DNA of 64,000 nt, taken from assembly GCF_014647835.1 (NCBI RefSeq), contig NZ_BMPY01000008.1, positions 62,001-126,000 on the forward strand. Reading direction: 5' to 3'. Under the pieces are notes generated by a model. It worked only from the letters and a program-made list of their open reading frames with translations. It was not told where the DNA came from and did no database searches. The position numbers and the translations under genes were made by a program. This document shows positions 1 through 9,195 of the stretch, in pieces. The DNA is from Microbispora rosea subsp. aerata. GTDB taxonomy: Bacteria; Actinomycetota; Actinomycetes; Streptosporangiales; Streptosporangiaceae. Each line of letters opens with the position of its first letter. Within the stretch, counting starts at the first letter, position 1.

Positions 1-690
1 GGGATCGGCGACCGCCGGTGGTCGGAGGCGTACAAGCGGGAGCTGGTGAACAGCCGCGTCGCCGGCACGCGCACCCTGGCCCTGGCGCTGGCCCGCGCCG
101 AGGCCGGTCCGCGGGTGCTGCTGTCGTCCTCCGCGATCGGCTTCTACGGCGACACCGGCGACCGGGCCGTGGACGAGTCCGCGCCGCCGGGCCGGGGCTT
201 CCTCGCCGAGCTGACGCGCGGCTGGGAGGAGGCCACCGAGCCCGCCGCGCAGGCGGGCGTGCGGGTGACGCTGCTGCGCACCGGCATGGTGCTCACCGGC
301 CGGGGCGGCGCGCTCGCCCGGATGCTGCCGATCTTCAAGATGGGCGCGGGCGCCGTGCTCGGCAGCGGCAGGCAGTACGTCTCGTGGATCTCGCTGCCCG
401 ACTGGGTGGACGCGGTCCGCTTCCTGCTCGCGCACGAGCTGGCCGGGCCGGTGAACCTCACCGCCCCCGAGCCGGTGACGAACGCCGAATACACGGCCGC
501 GCTCGCCGGGGCGCTGCGACGCCCGACGATGCCGCTGCCCGCCCCGCGGTTCGCGCTGCGCCTGGCGCTCGGGGAGTTCGCGCAGGAGGCGCTGCTCGCC
601 GGTCAGCGGGTGATCCCCCGGCGGCTGCTCGACGCGGGCCACCGGTTCGCCCATCCCACCATCACCGAGGCCCTGGCCGCCGTACTCTAA
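1..690 (+). CDS. TIGR01777 family NAD-dependent epimerase-like protein (5' truncated by window edge)
   Basis: The frame is open from base 1, so the N-terminal Rossmann glycine motif lies outside the window; 229 residues are visible. The segment [16 protein letters not shown] carries the SSS...YG motif of the extended SDR family. [17 protein letters not shown] block and the C-terminal stretch [19 protein letters not shown] are typical of the TIGR01777/YfcH-like epimerases (DUF1731 at the C terminus). The substrate is unknown; an NAD(P)-dependent sugar-nucleotide or cell-division-linked role is often annotated but unproven. It is followed 35 bp later by an S51 peptidase gene on the same strand. 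In other actinomycetes this family often sits near lipB/lipA, as here. Confidence 0.85.
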   Translation, partial: GIGDRRWSEAYKRELVNSRVAGTRTLALALARAEAGPRVLLSSSAIGFYGDTGDRAVDESAPPGRGFLAELTRGWEEATEPAAQAGVRVTLLRTGMVLTGRGGALARMLPIFKMGAGAVLGSGRQYVSWISLPDWVDAVRFLLAHELAGPVNLTAPEPVTNAEYTAALAGALRRPTMPLPAPRFALRLALGEFAQEALLAGQRVIPRRLLDAGHRFAHPTITEALAAVL

Positions 691-725
691 AGAGTCATCC
701 GAACCGGGAACAGGAGTGTGCAGGC

Positions 726-1466
726 ATGAGCCGCATCGGGCAGTCGCACATCGTCGCCATCGGAGGCGGCTCATTCCGGCCGACGGAGCGGTACGGGTTC
801 ATCGAGCCGACCCCGCTGCTGCGCTACGTCCTCGACCTGACCGGGCAGGACCGGCCCAAGCTCGGCCTGCTCGCCACGGCCACCGGCGACGACGCCGACT
901 GGCTGCTGAAGATGTACGGCGCGTTCTCCCGCTGGGACGTCGAGGTGAGCCACCTGACGGTGTTCCCGATGCCGAACGTCGAGGACCCCCGCGAGTGGAT
1001 CCTGGAGCAGGACGCGATCTACGTGAGCGGCGGCAGCGTCGCCAACCTCGCCGCGCTGTGGCGCCTGCACGGCCTGGACGAGGCGTTCGCCGAGGCGTGG
1101 CGGGCGGGGGTCGTGCTGTCCGGGCAGAGCGCCGGCGCGTTGTGCTGGCACGTCGGCGGCAACACCGACTCGTTCGGGCCGAGGCTGCGCCCCTGGGCCG
1201 AGGGCCTGGCCCTGCTCCCCTACTCCTGCGGCGTCCACTACAACTCCGACCCGCAGCGGCGGGCGCTGCTGCACGAGTCGGTCGCGTCGGGCGAGCTGCC
1301 CGACGGGTACGCCGCCGACGAGGGCGTGGCGCTGCACTACGTGGGCACGGAGTTCATCCAGGCCGTGACCGTCGACCCCGAGGGATACGCCTACCGGATC
1401 GAGCGGGACGGCTCCGCGGTCAAGGAGCTGCGTATCGAGCCCCGGCTGCTGACCTCTACCCTGTGA
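726..1466 (+). CDS. Peptidase E-like (S51 family, type 1 glutamine amidotransferase-like fold)
   Basis: The product is 246 aa. The motif [11 protein letters not shown] at residues 131-141 contains the nucleophile elbow with Ser135, as in S51 aspartyl dipeptidases, which cleave Asp-X dipeptides in the cytoplasm. The segment [11 protein letters not shown] (98-108) is the second family signature. There is no signal peptide, consistent with a cytosolic enzyme. The ATG is preceded by AGGAG. The stop codon overlaps the proposed lipB start (GTGA), which suggests translational coupling. The exact substrate cannot be read from the sequence; cyanophycin- or isoaspartyl-peptide cleavage is an alternative. 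Confidence 0.85.
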   Translation: MSRIGQSHIVAIGGGSFRPTERYGFIEPTPLLRYVLDLTGQDRPKLGLLATATGDDADWLLKMYGAFSRWDVEVSHLTVFPMPNVEDPREWILEQDAIYVSGGSVANLAALWRLHGLDEAFAEAWRAGVVLSGQSAGALCWHVGGNTDSFGPRLRPWAEGLALLPYSCGVHYNSDPQRRALLHESVASGELPDGYAADEGVALHYVGTEFIQAVTVDPEGYAYRIERDGSAVKELRIEPRLLTSTL

Positions 1467-2140
1467 ACGTGAAGGGCGGCGGGGACGTGAAGGGCGTGGC
1501 CGTCGTCCGCCTGGGCGTCGACGTGCCGTACGAGCAGGCGTGGACCCTGCAGCGGCGGCTGCACGCCCGGCGGGCGGCCGGCGAGATCGGCGACGTGTGC
1601 CTCATGCTGGAGCACGCGCCCGTCTACACGGCGGGCAAGCGGACGCTGCCGCACGAGCGGCCCGTGGACGGCACGCCGGTCATCGACGTGGACCGGGGCG
1701 GGAAGATCACCTGGCACGGGCCGGGGCAGCTCGTCTGCTACCCCATCATCCGCATCGACGACGTGACCTCCTACCTCCGCGTGCTGGACGAGGTGCTGAT
1801 CCAGGTCTGCGCCGACTTCGGGCTGACGGCGCGGCGGATCGAGGGCCGCGGCGGGGTGTGGGTGCCCGGCGACCCCGCGCACGGGCTGCCCGACCGCAGG
1901 ATCGGCACGATCGGCATCCGGGTCTCCGGCGGGGTCACCATGCACGGCTTCGCGCTCAACTGCGTCAACGACCTGAGCTGGTACACCCGCATCACCGGCG
2001 AGGAGGCCGGGGTCACCTCGCTGGCGGCCGAGACCGGCCGCCGCATCACGGTCGACGAGGTGATCCCGTTCGCCGGCAAGCGCCTCGCCGAGGCCCTCGG
2101 CAAGGAGCCGTACGACCTGTACGAGGAAGACCTCGCCTGA
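1463..2140 (+). CDS. lipB: Octanoyltransferase LipB homologue lacking the canonical Lys/Cys dyad
   Basis: LipB moves octanoyl groups from acyl-ACP to lipoyl domains. This 225-aa protein has the family core: [45 protein letters not shown]. Two catalytic positions look changed. The family motif R-K-[IV]-x-x-I-G appears as RRIGTIG (Arg146 in place of the Lys). The Pro-Cys-Gly of the second active-site motif is missing, leaving [18 protein letters not shown] (170-187). An extra Cys92 sits in GQLVCYP, where relatives usually have Gly. GTG at 1463 overlaps the upstream stop by 4 bp; GTG at 1469 or 1487 is possible. It lies just upstream of lipA. Either the enzyme uses other residues or it is no longer a standard octanoyltransferase. 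Confidence 0.85.
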   Translation: MNVKGGGDVKGVAVVRLGVDVPYEQAWTLQRRLHARRAAGEIGDVCLMLEHAPVYTAGKRTLPHERPVDGTPVIDVDRGGKITWHGPGQLVCYPIIRIDDVTSYLRVLDEVLIQVCADFGLTARRIEGRGGVWVPGDPAHGLPDRRIGTIGIRVSGGVTMHGFALNCVNDLSWYTRITGEEAGVTSLAAETGRRITVDEVIPFAGKRLAEALGKEPYDLYEEDLA

Positions 2141-2350
2141 CGGAGGGCGCGCGGGCCGCCCCGTCACCGGCGCTGCGAGCCGCGCACGGTCCCGGGAGCC
2201 GTCCCGGATCACCTGAACGCAGGTAATAAGCTGGGTTCGTGCACGAGCGTTCCGACAGGCACGCCGGCCCGCACACGACGCAGGGCCGGTGCTCCCGCTC
2301 GTACCCCGGGCCCGCGGACCGCTGCCGCGGAGTGCTGCGAAGGAAGTCGA

Positions 2351-3292
2351 ATGACCGTCGCTCCTGAAGGCCGAAAGCTCCTCCGCCTGGAGGTGCGCAA
2401 CAGCCAGACCCCCATCGAGAAGAAGCCGCCGTGGATCAAGACGCGGCTGCGCAACGGCCCCAACTTCAACGAGATCAAGTCGTTGGTGAAGGGTGCGGGG
2501 CTGCACACCGTGTGCCAGGAGGCGGGCTGTCCCAACATCTCGGAATGCTGGGAGGACCGCGAGGCGACCTTCCTCATCGGCGGCGACCAGTGCACCCGGC
2601 GCTGCGACTTCTGCCAGATCGACACGGGCAAGCCGGCCGAGTACGACAAGGACGAGCCGCGCCGCGTCGCCGAGTCCGTGCGCCAGATGGGCCTGCGCTA
2701 CGCCACGGTGACCGGTGTCGCCCGCGACGACCTGCCCGACGGCGGCGCCTGGCTGTACGCCGAGACCGCCCGGAAGATCCACGAGGTGGTCCCCGGCTGC
2801 GGCGTGGAGCTGCTGGTGCCGGACTTCAACGGCAACCGCGACCAGCTCGAGGAGGTCTTCTCCAGCAGGCCGGAGGTCTTCGCCCACAACATCGAGACCG
2901 TGCCCCGGATCTTCAAGCGGATCCGGCCGGCGTTCCGCTACGAGCGTTCGCTGCAAGTCATCAGCATGGCCCGCGAGGCGGGGCTGGTCACCAAGTCGAA
3001 CCTCATCCTCGGCATGGGCGAGGAGCGCGAGGAGATCACCCAGGCGCTGCGCGATCTCCACGAGGCCGGGTGCGACCTGGTGACGATCACCCAGTATCTG
3101 CGCCCGACCCCGCGCCACCACCCGGTGGACCGCTGGGTCAAGCCCGAGGAGTTCGTGGAGCTCCAGCGGGAGGCCGAGGAGATCGGCTTCGCCGGCGTCA
3201 TGTCCGGCCCGCTGGTGCGCTCGTCCTACCGGGCCGGCCGCCTGTACCAGCAGGCGATCGCCGCCCGCGTGGGTGAGTCTCGTTTTCATTAA
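2351..3292 (+). CDS. lipA: Lipoyl synthase (radical SAM)
   Basis: LipA inserts two sulfurs into octanoyl groups on lipoyl domains, using two 4Fe-4S clusters. Both cluster motifs are intact: the auxiliary-cluster cysteines C55, C60 and C66 ([12 protein letters not shown]) and the radical-SAM cysteines C81, C85 and C88 (CTRRCDFC). The C terminus has the conserved [10 protein letters not shown] with the serine that ligates the auxiliary cluster. The length of 313 aa is normal. The gene follows lipB on the same strand after about 210 bp and is followed 29 bp later by the DUF4191 gene, an order I recall from streptomycetes. Confidence 0.97.
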   Translation: MTVAPEGRKLLRLEVRNSQTPIEKKPPWIKTRLRNGPNFNEIKSLVKGAGLHTVCQEAGCPNISECWEDREATFLIGGDQCTRRCDFCQIDTGKPAEYDKDEPRRVAESVRQMGLRYATVTGVARDDLPDGGAWLYAETARKIHEVVPGCGVELLVPDFNGNRDQLEEVFSSRPEVFAHNIETVPRIFKRIRPAFRYERSLQVISMAREAGLVTKSNLILGMGEEREEITQALRDLHEAGCDLVTITQYLRPTPRHHPVDRWVKPEEFVELQREAEEIGFAGVMSGPLVRSSYRAGRLYQQAIAARVGESRFH

Positions 3293-3321
3293 CTCAGCTC
3301 GGCGTTTGTATCCTTCACACC

Positions 3322-3993
3322 ATGGCGAAAGACGCAGCGGCACCGGGACGCCTCAAGCAGCTCCGGATGGTCGCACAGATCATTCAGCGGGCGAACCCCA
3401 AGGGCATGCCGATCGTCTACGCGTCGGCTCTGGGCACGCTCGTCCTGTTCGTCGTCATCGGCGTGATCTTCAGCTGGACATGGATCGTGTTCGGCGTCTT
3501 CGCCGCCGTGCTGGTCGGGATGATCGTCTTCAGCCGCTTCGCACAGAAGGCGCAGTACGCGCTGCTCCACGGCCAGCCGGGCGCAACGTACGCGATTCTG
3601 CAGAGCCTGCGTGGCCGCTGGTACGTCGAGGAGAAGCCGGTCGCGGTCAACCGCGACCAGGACCTCGTCTTCCGGGTCGTCGGATATCCGGGGGTCATCC
3701 TGGTCTCCGAGGGCCCGCCGAACCGGGTGCAGCGCATGCTCGTCGCGGAGAAGAAGCGCGTGCAGCGGGTCGCGATCGACGTGCCCGTGTACGACATCCA
3801 GTGCGGTGACGCGGAGGGCCAGGTGCCGCTGGCCAAGCTCCAGCGGCACCTGATGAAGCTGCCCCGCAACCTGAAGAAGGGCGCGGTGTCGGAGGTCAAC
3901 AACCGGATGCGCGCGCTCACCCCGGCCATCCCGATGCCCAAGGGGCCCATCCCCAAGGGCCTCCGGATGCCGCGCGGCCCGAAGATGCGCTGA
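3322..3993 (+). CDS. DUF4191 domain-containing membrane protein
   Basis: The protein is 223 aa with two adjacent membrane segments at about residues 30-72 (IVYASALGTLVLFVVIGVI and TWIVFGVFAAVLVGMIVF). A soluble domain follows, containing LRGRWYVEEKPVAVNRDQDLVFRVVG, and the tail is basic and Pro/Lys/Gly-rich (PMPKGPIPKGLRMPRGPKMR). This matches the actinobacterial DUF4191 family, which is found next to lipA and whose function is unknown. It is probably an inner-membrane protein with its bulk in the cytoplasm. Confidence 0.88.
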   Translation: MAKDAAAPGRLKQLRMVAQIIQRANPKGMPIVYASALGTLVLFVVIGVIFSWTWIVFGVFAAVLVGMIVFSRFAQKAQYALLHGQPGATYAILQSLRGRWYVEEKPVAVNRDQDLVFRVVGYPGVILVSEGPPNRVQRMLVAEKKRVQRVAIDVPVYDIQCGDAEGQVPLAKLQRHLMKLPRNLKKGAVSEVNNRMRALTPAIPMPKGPIPKGLRMPRGPKMR

Positions 3994-3998
3994 CGGCC

Positions 3999-4796
3999 TT
4001 GGATATCGTGGCGAGGCGGCCGGTCTCCCGGTCTCAGACCTCCCGGGCCAACCGGGGCTGGTGGGACGGCGCGGCCGACGAATACCAGGCCGAGCACGGC
4101 GACTTCCTGCGCGACGACGGCTTCGTGTGGTGCCCCGAGGGGCTGGACGAGGCCGAGGCCCGGCTGCTCGGCGACGTCGCGGGACGCCGCGTCCTGGAGA
4201 TCGGCTGCGGCGCCGGCCAGTGCGGCCGGTGGCTGCTGGGGCAGGGCGCGACGGTCGCCGGCGTGGACCTGTCGTACCGGCAGTTGCAGCACTCCCGGCG
4301 GATCGACATGTCCACCGGGGTGACGCTGCCCGTCGTCCAGGCCGACGCCGAGACGCTGCCGTTCGCCGACGAGTCGTTCGACCTGGCGTGCTCGGCCTTC
4401 GGCGCGCTGCCGTTCGTCGCCGACGCCGGGGCGGTGCTGGCCGAGGTGCGCCGGGTGCTGCGGCCGGGCGGCAGGTTCGTGTTCTCCGTCAGCCACCCCA
4501 TCCGGTGGGCCTTCCCCGACGACCCCGGCCCGCGCGGGCTGACCGCCGACCGCCCCTACTTCGACCGGGCGCCGTACGTGGAGTTCGGCGAGGACGGCGA
4601 GCCGTCGTACGTGGAGCACCACCGGACGATGGGCGACTGGGTGGGCCTGATCGCCGCCTCGGGCCTGGTGCTCACCGGCCTGACCGAGCCCGAATGGCCG
4701 CCGGGCCACGACCGGGTGTGGGGCGGCTGGAGCCCGCTGCGCGGCCGCCTGCTCCCCGGCACGGCGATCTTCCAGTGCGTCAGGGCCGCCTCGTAG
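3999..4796 (+). CDS. Class I SAM-dependent methyltransferase
   Basis: The 265-aa protein has motif I VLEIGCGAGQCGRWL, an acidic end of strand 2 (VAGVDLSYRQL), and FDLACSAFGALPFV followed by LRPGGRFVFSVSHP, the post-motif III typical of Methyltransf_11 enzymes. Such proteins act on small molecules, but the substrate cannot be inferred. The start is uncertain: TTG at 3999 gives the full frame, and GTG at 4008 is an alternative. It lies 5 bp after the DUF4191 gene and is probably co-transcribed with it. It converges on the permease gene downstream. Confidence 0.85.
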   Translation: MDIVARRPVSRSQTSRANRGWWDGAADEYQAEHGDFLRDDGFVWCPEGLDEAEARLLGDVAGRRVLEIGCGAGQCGRWLLGQGATVAGVDLSYRQLQHSRRIDMSTGVTLPVVQADAETLPFADESFDLACSAFGALPFVADAGAVLAEVRRVLRPGGRFVFSVSHPIRWAFPDDPGPRGLTADRPYFDRAPYVEFGEDGEPSYVEHHRTMGDWVGLIAASGLVLTGLTEPEWPPGHDRVWGGWSPLRGRLLPGTAIFQCVRAAS

Positions 4797-4907
4797 GCAC
4801 CCGGCCGGCCGTCCCCCCGCCCGCCCGCTCGCACTAGGCGCTCGCGTCAGGCGAGGCGACCTCGCCGCCGCTCGCGCCGGGTGAGGCGGCCCCGCCGCTC
4901 CCCCGCG

Positions 4908-6194
4908 TCAGACGAAGTAACGCAGCCAGACGTACACCCAGGCCATCGCGATGCTCAGCGCGGTGACGAGGATGCCGTACCGGGTGAACTGCCAAAAGCC
5001 GATGGGGTGGCCGGTGCGGGCGGCGATGCCGACGGCCACGACGTTGGCGCTCGCCGCCACCGCGGTGCCGTTGCCGCTGAAGTCGGCCCCCAGGGCGAAG
5101 GACCACCACAGCGCCTGCCCGGTCTGCGGGTCGGGCGACTGGGCGACCATCTCCTCGACGATGGGCACCATCGTGGCGACGTAGGGGATGTTGTCGAAGA
5201 ACGCGCCGAGCACGCCGGAGCCGAACAGCAGCGCCGTGGCCGACAGGAACTGGTGGTCGCCGAGCGCGCCCGCGGCCCAGCCGCCCACCGCCGCGATGAC
5301 ACCCGTGTTCACCAGGCCGGCGACCAGGACGAACAGGCCCATGAAGAAGACCAGGGTGGCCCACTCGACCTCGCGCAGGACGTCGGACACGTCGGCGCGC
5401 GACACCAGCAGCATCACCCCCGCGCCCACCAGGGCGACGATCGACGGCTCCACGTGCACCACGGCGTGCAGGCAGAATCCGGCCACGACCGCGGCGAACA
5501 CGATCAGGCATCGCACCAGCAGGCGCGGGTCGGTGATCGCCCGCCGCTCCTGCAGCGCCATCACCGCGGCGACCCGTTCCGGCTCGTAGCGGAACGACTT
5601 GCGAAACAGCACCCGGGTGAGCAGCACGAACACCACGAAGACGACGACCACGATCGGCGCCATGTGGATGAGGAAGTCGTTGAACGTCAGCCCGGCGCGG
5701 CTGCCGATGATGATGTTGGGCGGGTCGCCGATGAGCGTCGCCGCGCCGCCGATGTTGGACGCGAGGACCTCGGCGATGAGGTACGGCTGCGCCGGGATGC
5801 CGAGCCGCCCGCAGACGACCACGGTGACCGGCGCGACGAGCATGATCGTGGTGACGTTGTCCAGGAACGGCGAGGCGACCGCGGTGATGATCATGAGCAT
5901 GACCATCAGCCGGTACGGCCGGCCCTTGGACTTCTTCGCCGCCCAGATGGCCAGGTAGTCGAAGACCCCCGTGTGCTTGACGATCCCGACGATGATCATC
6001 ATGCCGAGCAGCAGGAAGATGACGTTCCAGTCGATCCCGGCCGTCTCGGAGAAGAACACCTCGTCGCCGGGGATCAGCCCCAGGACGGCCATCACGCCGG
6101 CGGCGATGAGGACGACCTTGACCTTGTGCACCTTCTCCGAGGCGATGAGGATGAAGGCCACCAGGAAGATCGTGAAGGAGGCGACCGCGCTCAC
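4908..6194 (-). CDS. ArsB/NhaD-type (SLC13-like) ion transporter
   Basis: This is a polytopic membrane protein of 428 aa with about 11 hydrophobic segments. Family signatures are SPFLDNVTTIMLVAPVT, GGAATLIGDPPNIIIGSRAG and, in the second half, GAFFDNIPYVATMVPI with GADFSGNGTAVAASANVVAVG. They form the inverted-repeat core of the ArsB/NhaD/CitM superfamily, which exports arsenite or exchanges Na+, H+ or citrate. I chose GTG at 6194, giving SAVASFTIFLVAFILI; the frame extends to GTG at 6248 with an unconserved 18-residue leader. About 210 bp upstream on the same strand lie the CBS and KhtT-like genes, which suggests a regulated cation/proton antiporter rather than arsenite export. Confidence 0.88.
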   Translation of the reverse strand: MSAVASFTIFLVAFILIASEKVHKVKVVLIAAGVMAVLGLIPGDEVFFSETAGIDWNVIFLLLGMMIIVGIVKHTGVFDYLAIWAAKKSKGRPYRLMVMLMIITAVASPFLDNVTTIMLVAPVTVVVCGRLGIPAQPYLIAEVLASNIGGAATLIGDPPNIIIGSRAGLTFNDFLIHMAPIVVVVFVVFVLLTRVLFRKSFRYEPERVAAVMALQERRAITDPRLLVRCLIVFAAVVAGFCLHAVVHVEPSIVALVGAGVMLLVSRADVSDVLREVEWATLVFFMGLFVLVAGLVNTGVIAAVGGWAAGALGDHQFLSATALLFGSGVLGAFFDNIPYVATMVPIVEEMVAQSPDPQTGQALWWSFALGADFSGNGTAVAASANVVAVGIAARTGHPIGFWQFTRYGILVTALSIAMAWVYVWLRYFV

Positions 6195-6404
6195 GTGCGG
6201 CGCCCCGGCGGTCCGGCGTTGAGCACACGGCGGGCGGCATCGCGGCACGGCGTTGCGGCGGGCGGGCGCCGCGACGATGACGGCATGGCGAAGCGGTGAA
6301 TGATCGAAACCTCCGGATCGTGGAAATGCCGCAAGGCGCGAACGGGACGCGAAATGGTCTGTGACCGGAGAAAGCGCGGGGCGGCCCGCTGCCGACCTAG
6401 GGGA

Positions 6405-6911
6405 TCACTCACCCGGCGGCACGAGCGCCAGGCTGGTGAGCAGCCGCTCCAGCGTGATGGCGCCGGCCAGTCTGCCGTCGGGGCCGACGACCGCGGCGAT
6501 GGGGCTGCGCAGCCGCGTCATGAGGGCGGCCACTTCGAGCAGGGTCGCGTCGAGCGGCACCGTCACCGGCCGGGGCGGCTCGGGCGGCAGGCATTCGCCC
6601 ACGGTGATGCCGGCCAGTTCCTGCCAGAAGCGGTCGGCGTGGGTCTCGTCGATCGCCCGGGCGAGCGCCGGGTCTTCCTGGTAGGCCCCGGGGACCGCGA
6701 GACGCAGGACCTGCGTGCCGGGGAGCACCCACCCCGGCCGTCCCCTGTCGTCCACCACGATCAACCCGGGCATCCGGTTCAGCACCATGATCCGTACGGC
6801 CCGGGCGACGGAGTCGTGGACGGTCACCGTCGGCAGGTTCACAACGACATCGCGCGCTTGCATCAGACCATCACATTGATCGAGGAGGCGGATGGGTCCG
6901 GGCGTGGTCAT
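6405..6911 (-). CDS. CBS-domain pair protein
   Basis: The 168-aa soluble protein consists of two CBS motifs. The first (about residues 18-75) contains [34 protein letters not shown]. The second (about 105-165) contains [46 protein letters not shown] pairs bind adenine nucleotides and gate transporters or enzymes. The ATG overlaps the stop of the KhtT-like gene by 4 bp (ATGA), so the two are translationally coupled. The permease gene is next on the same strand. I infer that this protein senses energy state or ions for that transporter. Confidence 0.85.
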   Translation of the reverse strand: MTTPGPIRLLDQCDGLMQARDVVVNLPTVTVHDSVARAVRIMVLNRMPGLIVVDDRGRPGWVLPGTQVLRLAVPGAYQEDPALARAIDETHADRFWQELAGITVGECLPPEPPRPVTVPLDATLLEVAALMTRLRSPIAAVVGPDGRLAGAITLERLLTSLALVPPGE

Positions 6912-7192
6912 CGGGCCGCCTCCAGGAACTCGTCGAAGCGGCGCTCCAAATGGGCGAGCCGATCGAGGACGGGCCTGCTGTGCAGGATGTCGGCGAGCTG
7001 GTCGGCCTCGCCCTGGTCCAGGTTGATCACCTGCAGCGGCGTGTCGGGCTCCGCGGAGCCGTAGGGGCCGTAGACGAGGATCCTGCGACGGCCGGACTTC
7101 TCCACCAGCACGCCGAAGCGCTGTCCGTCGCGGGTGACGCACTGGTGCACCACGGTCGCGACGCCGGGCAGGGTGGCACGGGTCACGTCCAT
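6908..7192 (-). CDS. Small KhtT-like regulatory domain protein (cation:proton antiporter regulator N-terminal type)
   Basis: The product is 94 aa: [24 protein letters not shown], then GRRRILVY, then [15 protein letters not shown], ending in a helix [16 protein letters not shown]. This pattern resembles the N-terminal domain of KhtT-like regulatory subunits of CPA2 antiporters, but the usual TrkA-C domain is absent, so the protein is a stand-alone domain. It is the first gene of a leftward set (this gene, CBS protein, permease). A membrane-associated regulatory partner of the permease is likely but inferred. Confidence 0.65.
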   Translation of the reverse strand: MDVTRATLPGVATVVHQCVTRDGQRFGVLVEKSGRRRILVYGPYGSAEPDTPLQVINLDQGEADQLADILHSRPVLDRLAHLERRFDEFLEAAR

Positions 7193-7424
7193 CTCAGCAA
7201 CCTCCGATCGGTGATCGGGCCGGGATCGGGACCGCCCCGCACCGCATCGTGATCGGCCCCTGGTGGTGACCGCCCACGCGGCGAACGGCGCCCGGATGGT
7301 AAGGCCCGCAGGCGCAATCGCGTCCCTCTCTCCGCCCGTCGCCACCAGTCTCCGAGACGGCGCGAACAACCACCATCGGGTACGGCACCCATATCGGTAG
7401 AGGTATGACATGTAGGAAGACCGC

Positions 7425-8516
7425 ATGATGGGGGGCAGCCCGCATGGACACCGGCGTACGAGGACGAGCAGGCTGGGGGCCGTGAACCAGCGCACCGACC
7501 CGCGGACCGGCCGGCCGGCGGCGACACGGTCGCGGCACCCGGCACGCGCCCTGTTCTGGCGGCTGTTCGCGATCAACGGACTGGTCTTCACCGCCGGGAC
7601 GTTCGTGCTCGCGCTCTCCCCCGCCACGGTGTCCTCGCCGGTCCTGCTCGCCGAGATCCCGGTCCTGATCGTGGGCCTGGCCCTGATCATCACGACCAAC
7701 GCGCTGTTGATCCGCAAGAGCCTGGCCCCGCTGGACGCGCTCACCACTCTCATGCAGCGGGTCGATCTGCTGACGGCGGGCGACCGGCTCACCGACAGCG
7801 GCAACGGCGACCTCACCCAGCTGATCGCCACGTTCAACGAGATGCTCGACCGTCTCGAGGCCGAGCGCAGCGCCAGCAGCGCGTACGCGCTGGCCGCGCA
7901 GGAGGGGGAACGGCGGCGGATCGCGCGCGAGCTGCACGACGAGATCGGGCAGAGCCTGACCGTGGCGCTGCTGTCGCTCAAGAGCGTCGTCGACCGGGCG
8001 CCCGAGGCGCTGCGGGAGGAGCTGCGCTCCGCCCAGGAGACGGTGCGCGCCAGCCTGGACGAGGTGCGGCGGGTCGCCAGGCGGCTGCGGCCCGGGGTCT
8101 TGGAAGACCTCGGCCTCAACAGCGCGCTGAGCGCGCTGAGCAGCGACTTCTCGCAGGCGAGCGGCATCGCGATCCGGCGTGAGGTCGACCCCGCCCTGCC
8201 TCCGCTCAGCAGCGAGGTCGAACTCGTCCTCTACCGGATCGCGCAGGAGGGGCTGACGAACGTGGCCAGGCACTCGCAGGCCCGCCATGTGGAGCTGTCG
8301 CTCAAGCAGGAGAAGGGACAGCTCACGCTGCGCATCTCCGACGACGGGCGCGGGGGCGTCGACAAGGAAGGGGCCGGGATACGCGGCATGCGCGAGCGGG
8401 CCCTTCTCATCGGGGCCCGGCTGGCCATCGACTCCCCGCCCGGCGGCGGCACGGACGTGCGTCTGGTCGTGCCCCCGCACGCGGTTCACTCGGTTCACCC
8501 GGTGAAGGAGAGCTGA
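7425..8516 (+). CDS. Sensor histidine kinase, NarL-type (HAMP, HisKA_3, HATPase)
   Basis: The 363-aa kinase has two membrane segments (about 45-65 and 72-93), a HAMP-like region with NEMLDRLEAE, and a dimerisation box EGERRRIARELHDEIGQSL with phospho-acceptor His171. The ATPase domain has VLYRIAQEGLTNVARHS (N box) and DDGRGG...GIRGMRERA (G boxes). The extracytoplasmic loop between the membrane segments is very short, so the stimulus is probably sensed in or near the membrane. ATG at 7425 has AGGAAG 5 bp upstream; GTG at 7482 is an alternative. The cognate regulator begins 3 bp downstream. Confidence 0.92.
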   Translation: MMGGSPHGHRRTRTSRLGAVNQRTDPRTGRPAATRSRHPARALFWRLFAINGLVFTAGTFVLALSPATVSSPVLLAEIPVLIVGLALIITTNALLIRKSLAPLDALTTLMQRVDLLTAGDRLTDSGNGDLTQLIATFNEMLDRLEAERSASSAYALAAQEGERRRIARELHDEIGQSLTVALLSLKSVVDRAPEALREELRSAQETVRASLDEVRRVARRLRPGVLEDLGLNSALSALSSDFSQASGIAIRREVDPALPPLSSEVELVLYRIAQEGLTNVARHSQARHVELSLKQEKGQLTLRISDDGRGGVDKEGAGIRGMRERALLIGARLAIDSPPGGGTDVRLVVPPHAVHSVHPVKES

Positions 8517-8519
8517 ACG

Positions 8520-9176
8520 GTGGAGAGCTCCAAGACCCGCATCCTGCTGGCCGACGACCACGCGCTGGTCCGGCGCGGACTGCGGCTGATCCTCGACGCG
8601 GAGCCCGACCTCACGGTGGTCGCCGAGGCCGCCGACGGCGCCGAGGCGGTCGAGGCGGCCCGATCCGAGGAGGTCGACCTGGCCATCCTCGACATCGCGA
8701 TGCCCCGCATGACGGGGATCCAGGCGGCGCGCGAGATCTCACGGCTCGCGCCCCACATCCGGATATTGATCCTGTCGATGTACGACAACGAGCAGTACTT
8801 CTTCGAGGCGCTCAAGGCGGGGGCCTCGGGCTACGTGCTCAAGTCGGTCGCCGACCAGGACCTCCTGGAGGCCTGCCGGGCGGCGATGCGCGGGGAGCCC
8901 TTCCTCTACCCGGGCGCGGTCACCGCCCTCATCCGCGACTATCTCCAGCGCGCCCGGCAGGGCGAGCGGGTGCCGGACAGCATCCTGACGCCCCGGGAGG
9001 AGGAGATCGTCAAGCTCATCGCCGAGGGCCACTCGACCAAGGAGATCGCGGAGACGCTCTTCATCAGCGTGAAGACCGTGGACAGGCACCGCGCGAACAT
9101 CCTGCAGAAGCTGGGCATGCGCGACCGGCTCGAACTGACCCGGTACGCCATCCGCGCCGGCCTCGTCGAACCCTGA
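8520..9176 (+). CDS. NarL/FixJ-family response regulator
   Basis: The 218-aa protein has an N-terminal receiver with acidic pair D12/D13, phospho-acceptor D58 (LAILDIAMPRMTG) and a conserved lysine in GYVLKSV. A C-terminal LuxR helix-turn-helix follows, ILTPREEEIVKLIAEGHSTKEIAETLFISVKTVDRHRANI, with an intact recognition helix. GTG at 8520 is preceded by GAAGGAG and follows the kinase stop by 3 bp. It is therefore the partner of the upstream kinase. Target genes are unknown. Confidence 0.94.
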   Translation: MESSKTRILLADDHALVRRGLRLILDAEPDLTVVAEAADGAEAVEAARSEEVDLAILDIAMPRMTGIQAAREISRLAPHIRILILSMYDNEQYFFEALKAGASGYVLKSVADQDLLEACRAAMRGEPFLYPGAVTALIRDYLQRARQGERVPDSILTPREEEIVKLIAEGHSTKEIAETLFISVKTVDRHRANILQKLGMRDRLELTRYAIRAGLVEP

Positions 9177-9195
9177 CCACGGCCTCCCGCGGGCG

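Noticed and set aside
1391-3343. Very long minus-strand open frame opposite lipB and lipA
   Set aside because: It is a mirror of GC-rich coding DNA; its translation is His/Arg/Val-rich without domains, while lipB and lipA are clear on the + strand.
4908-6194. Permease considered as an arsenite exporter of an ars operon
   Set aside because: No arsR or arsC gene is adjacent; the partners are CBS and KhtT-like proteins.
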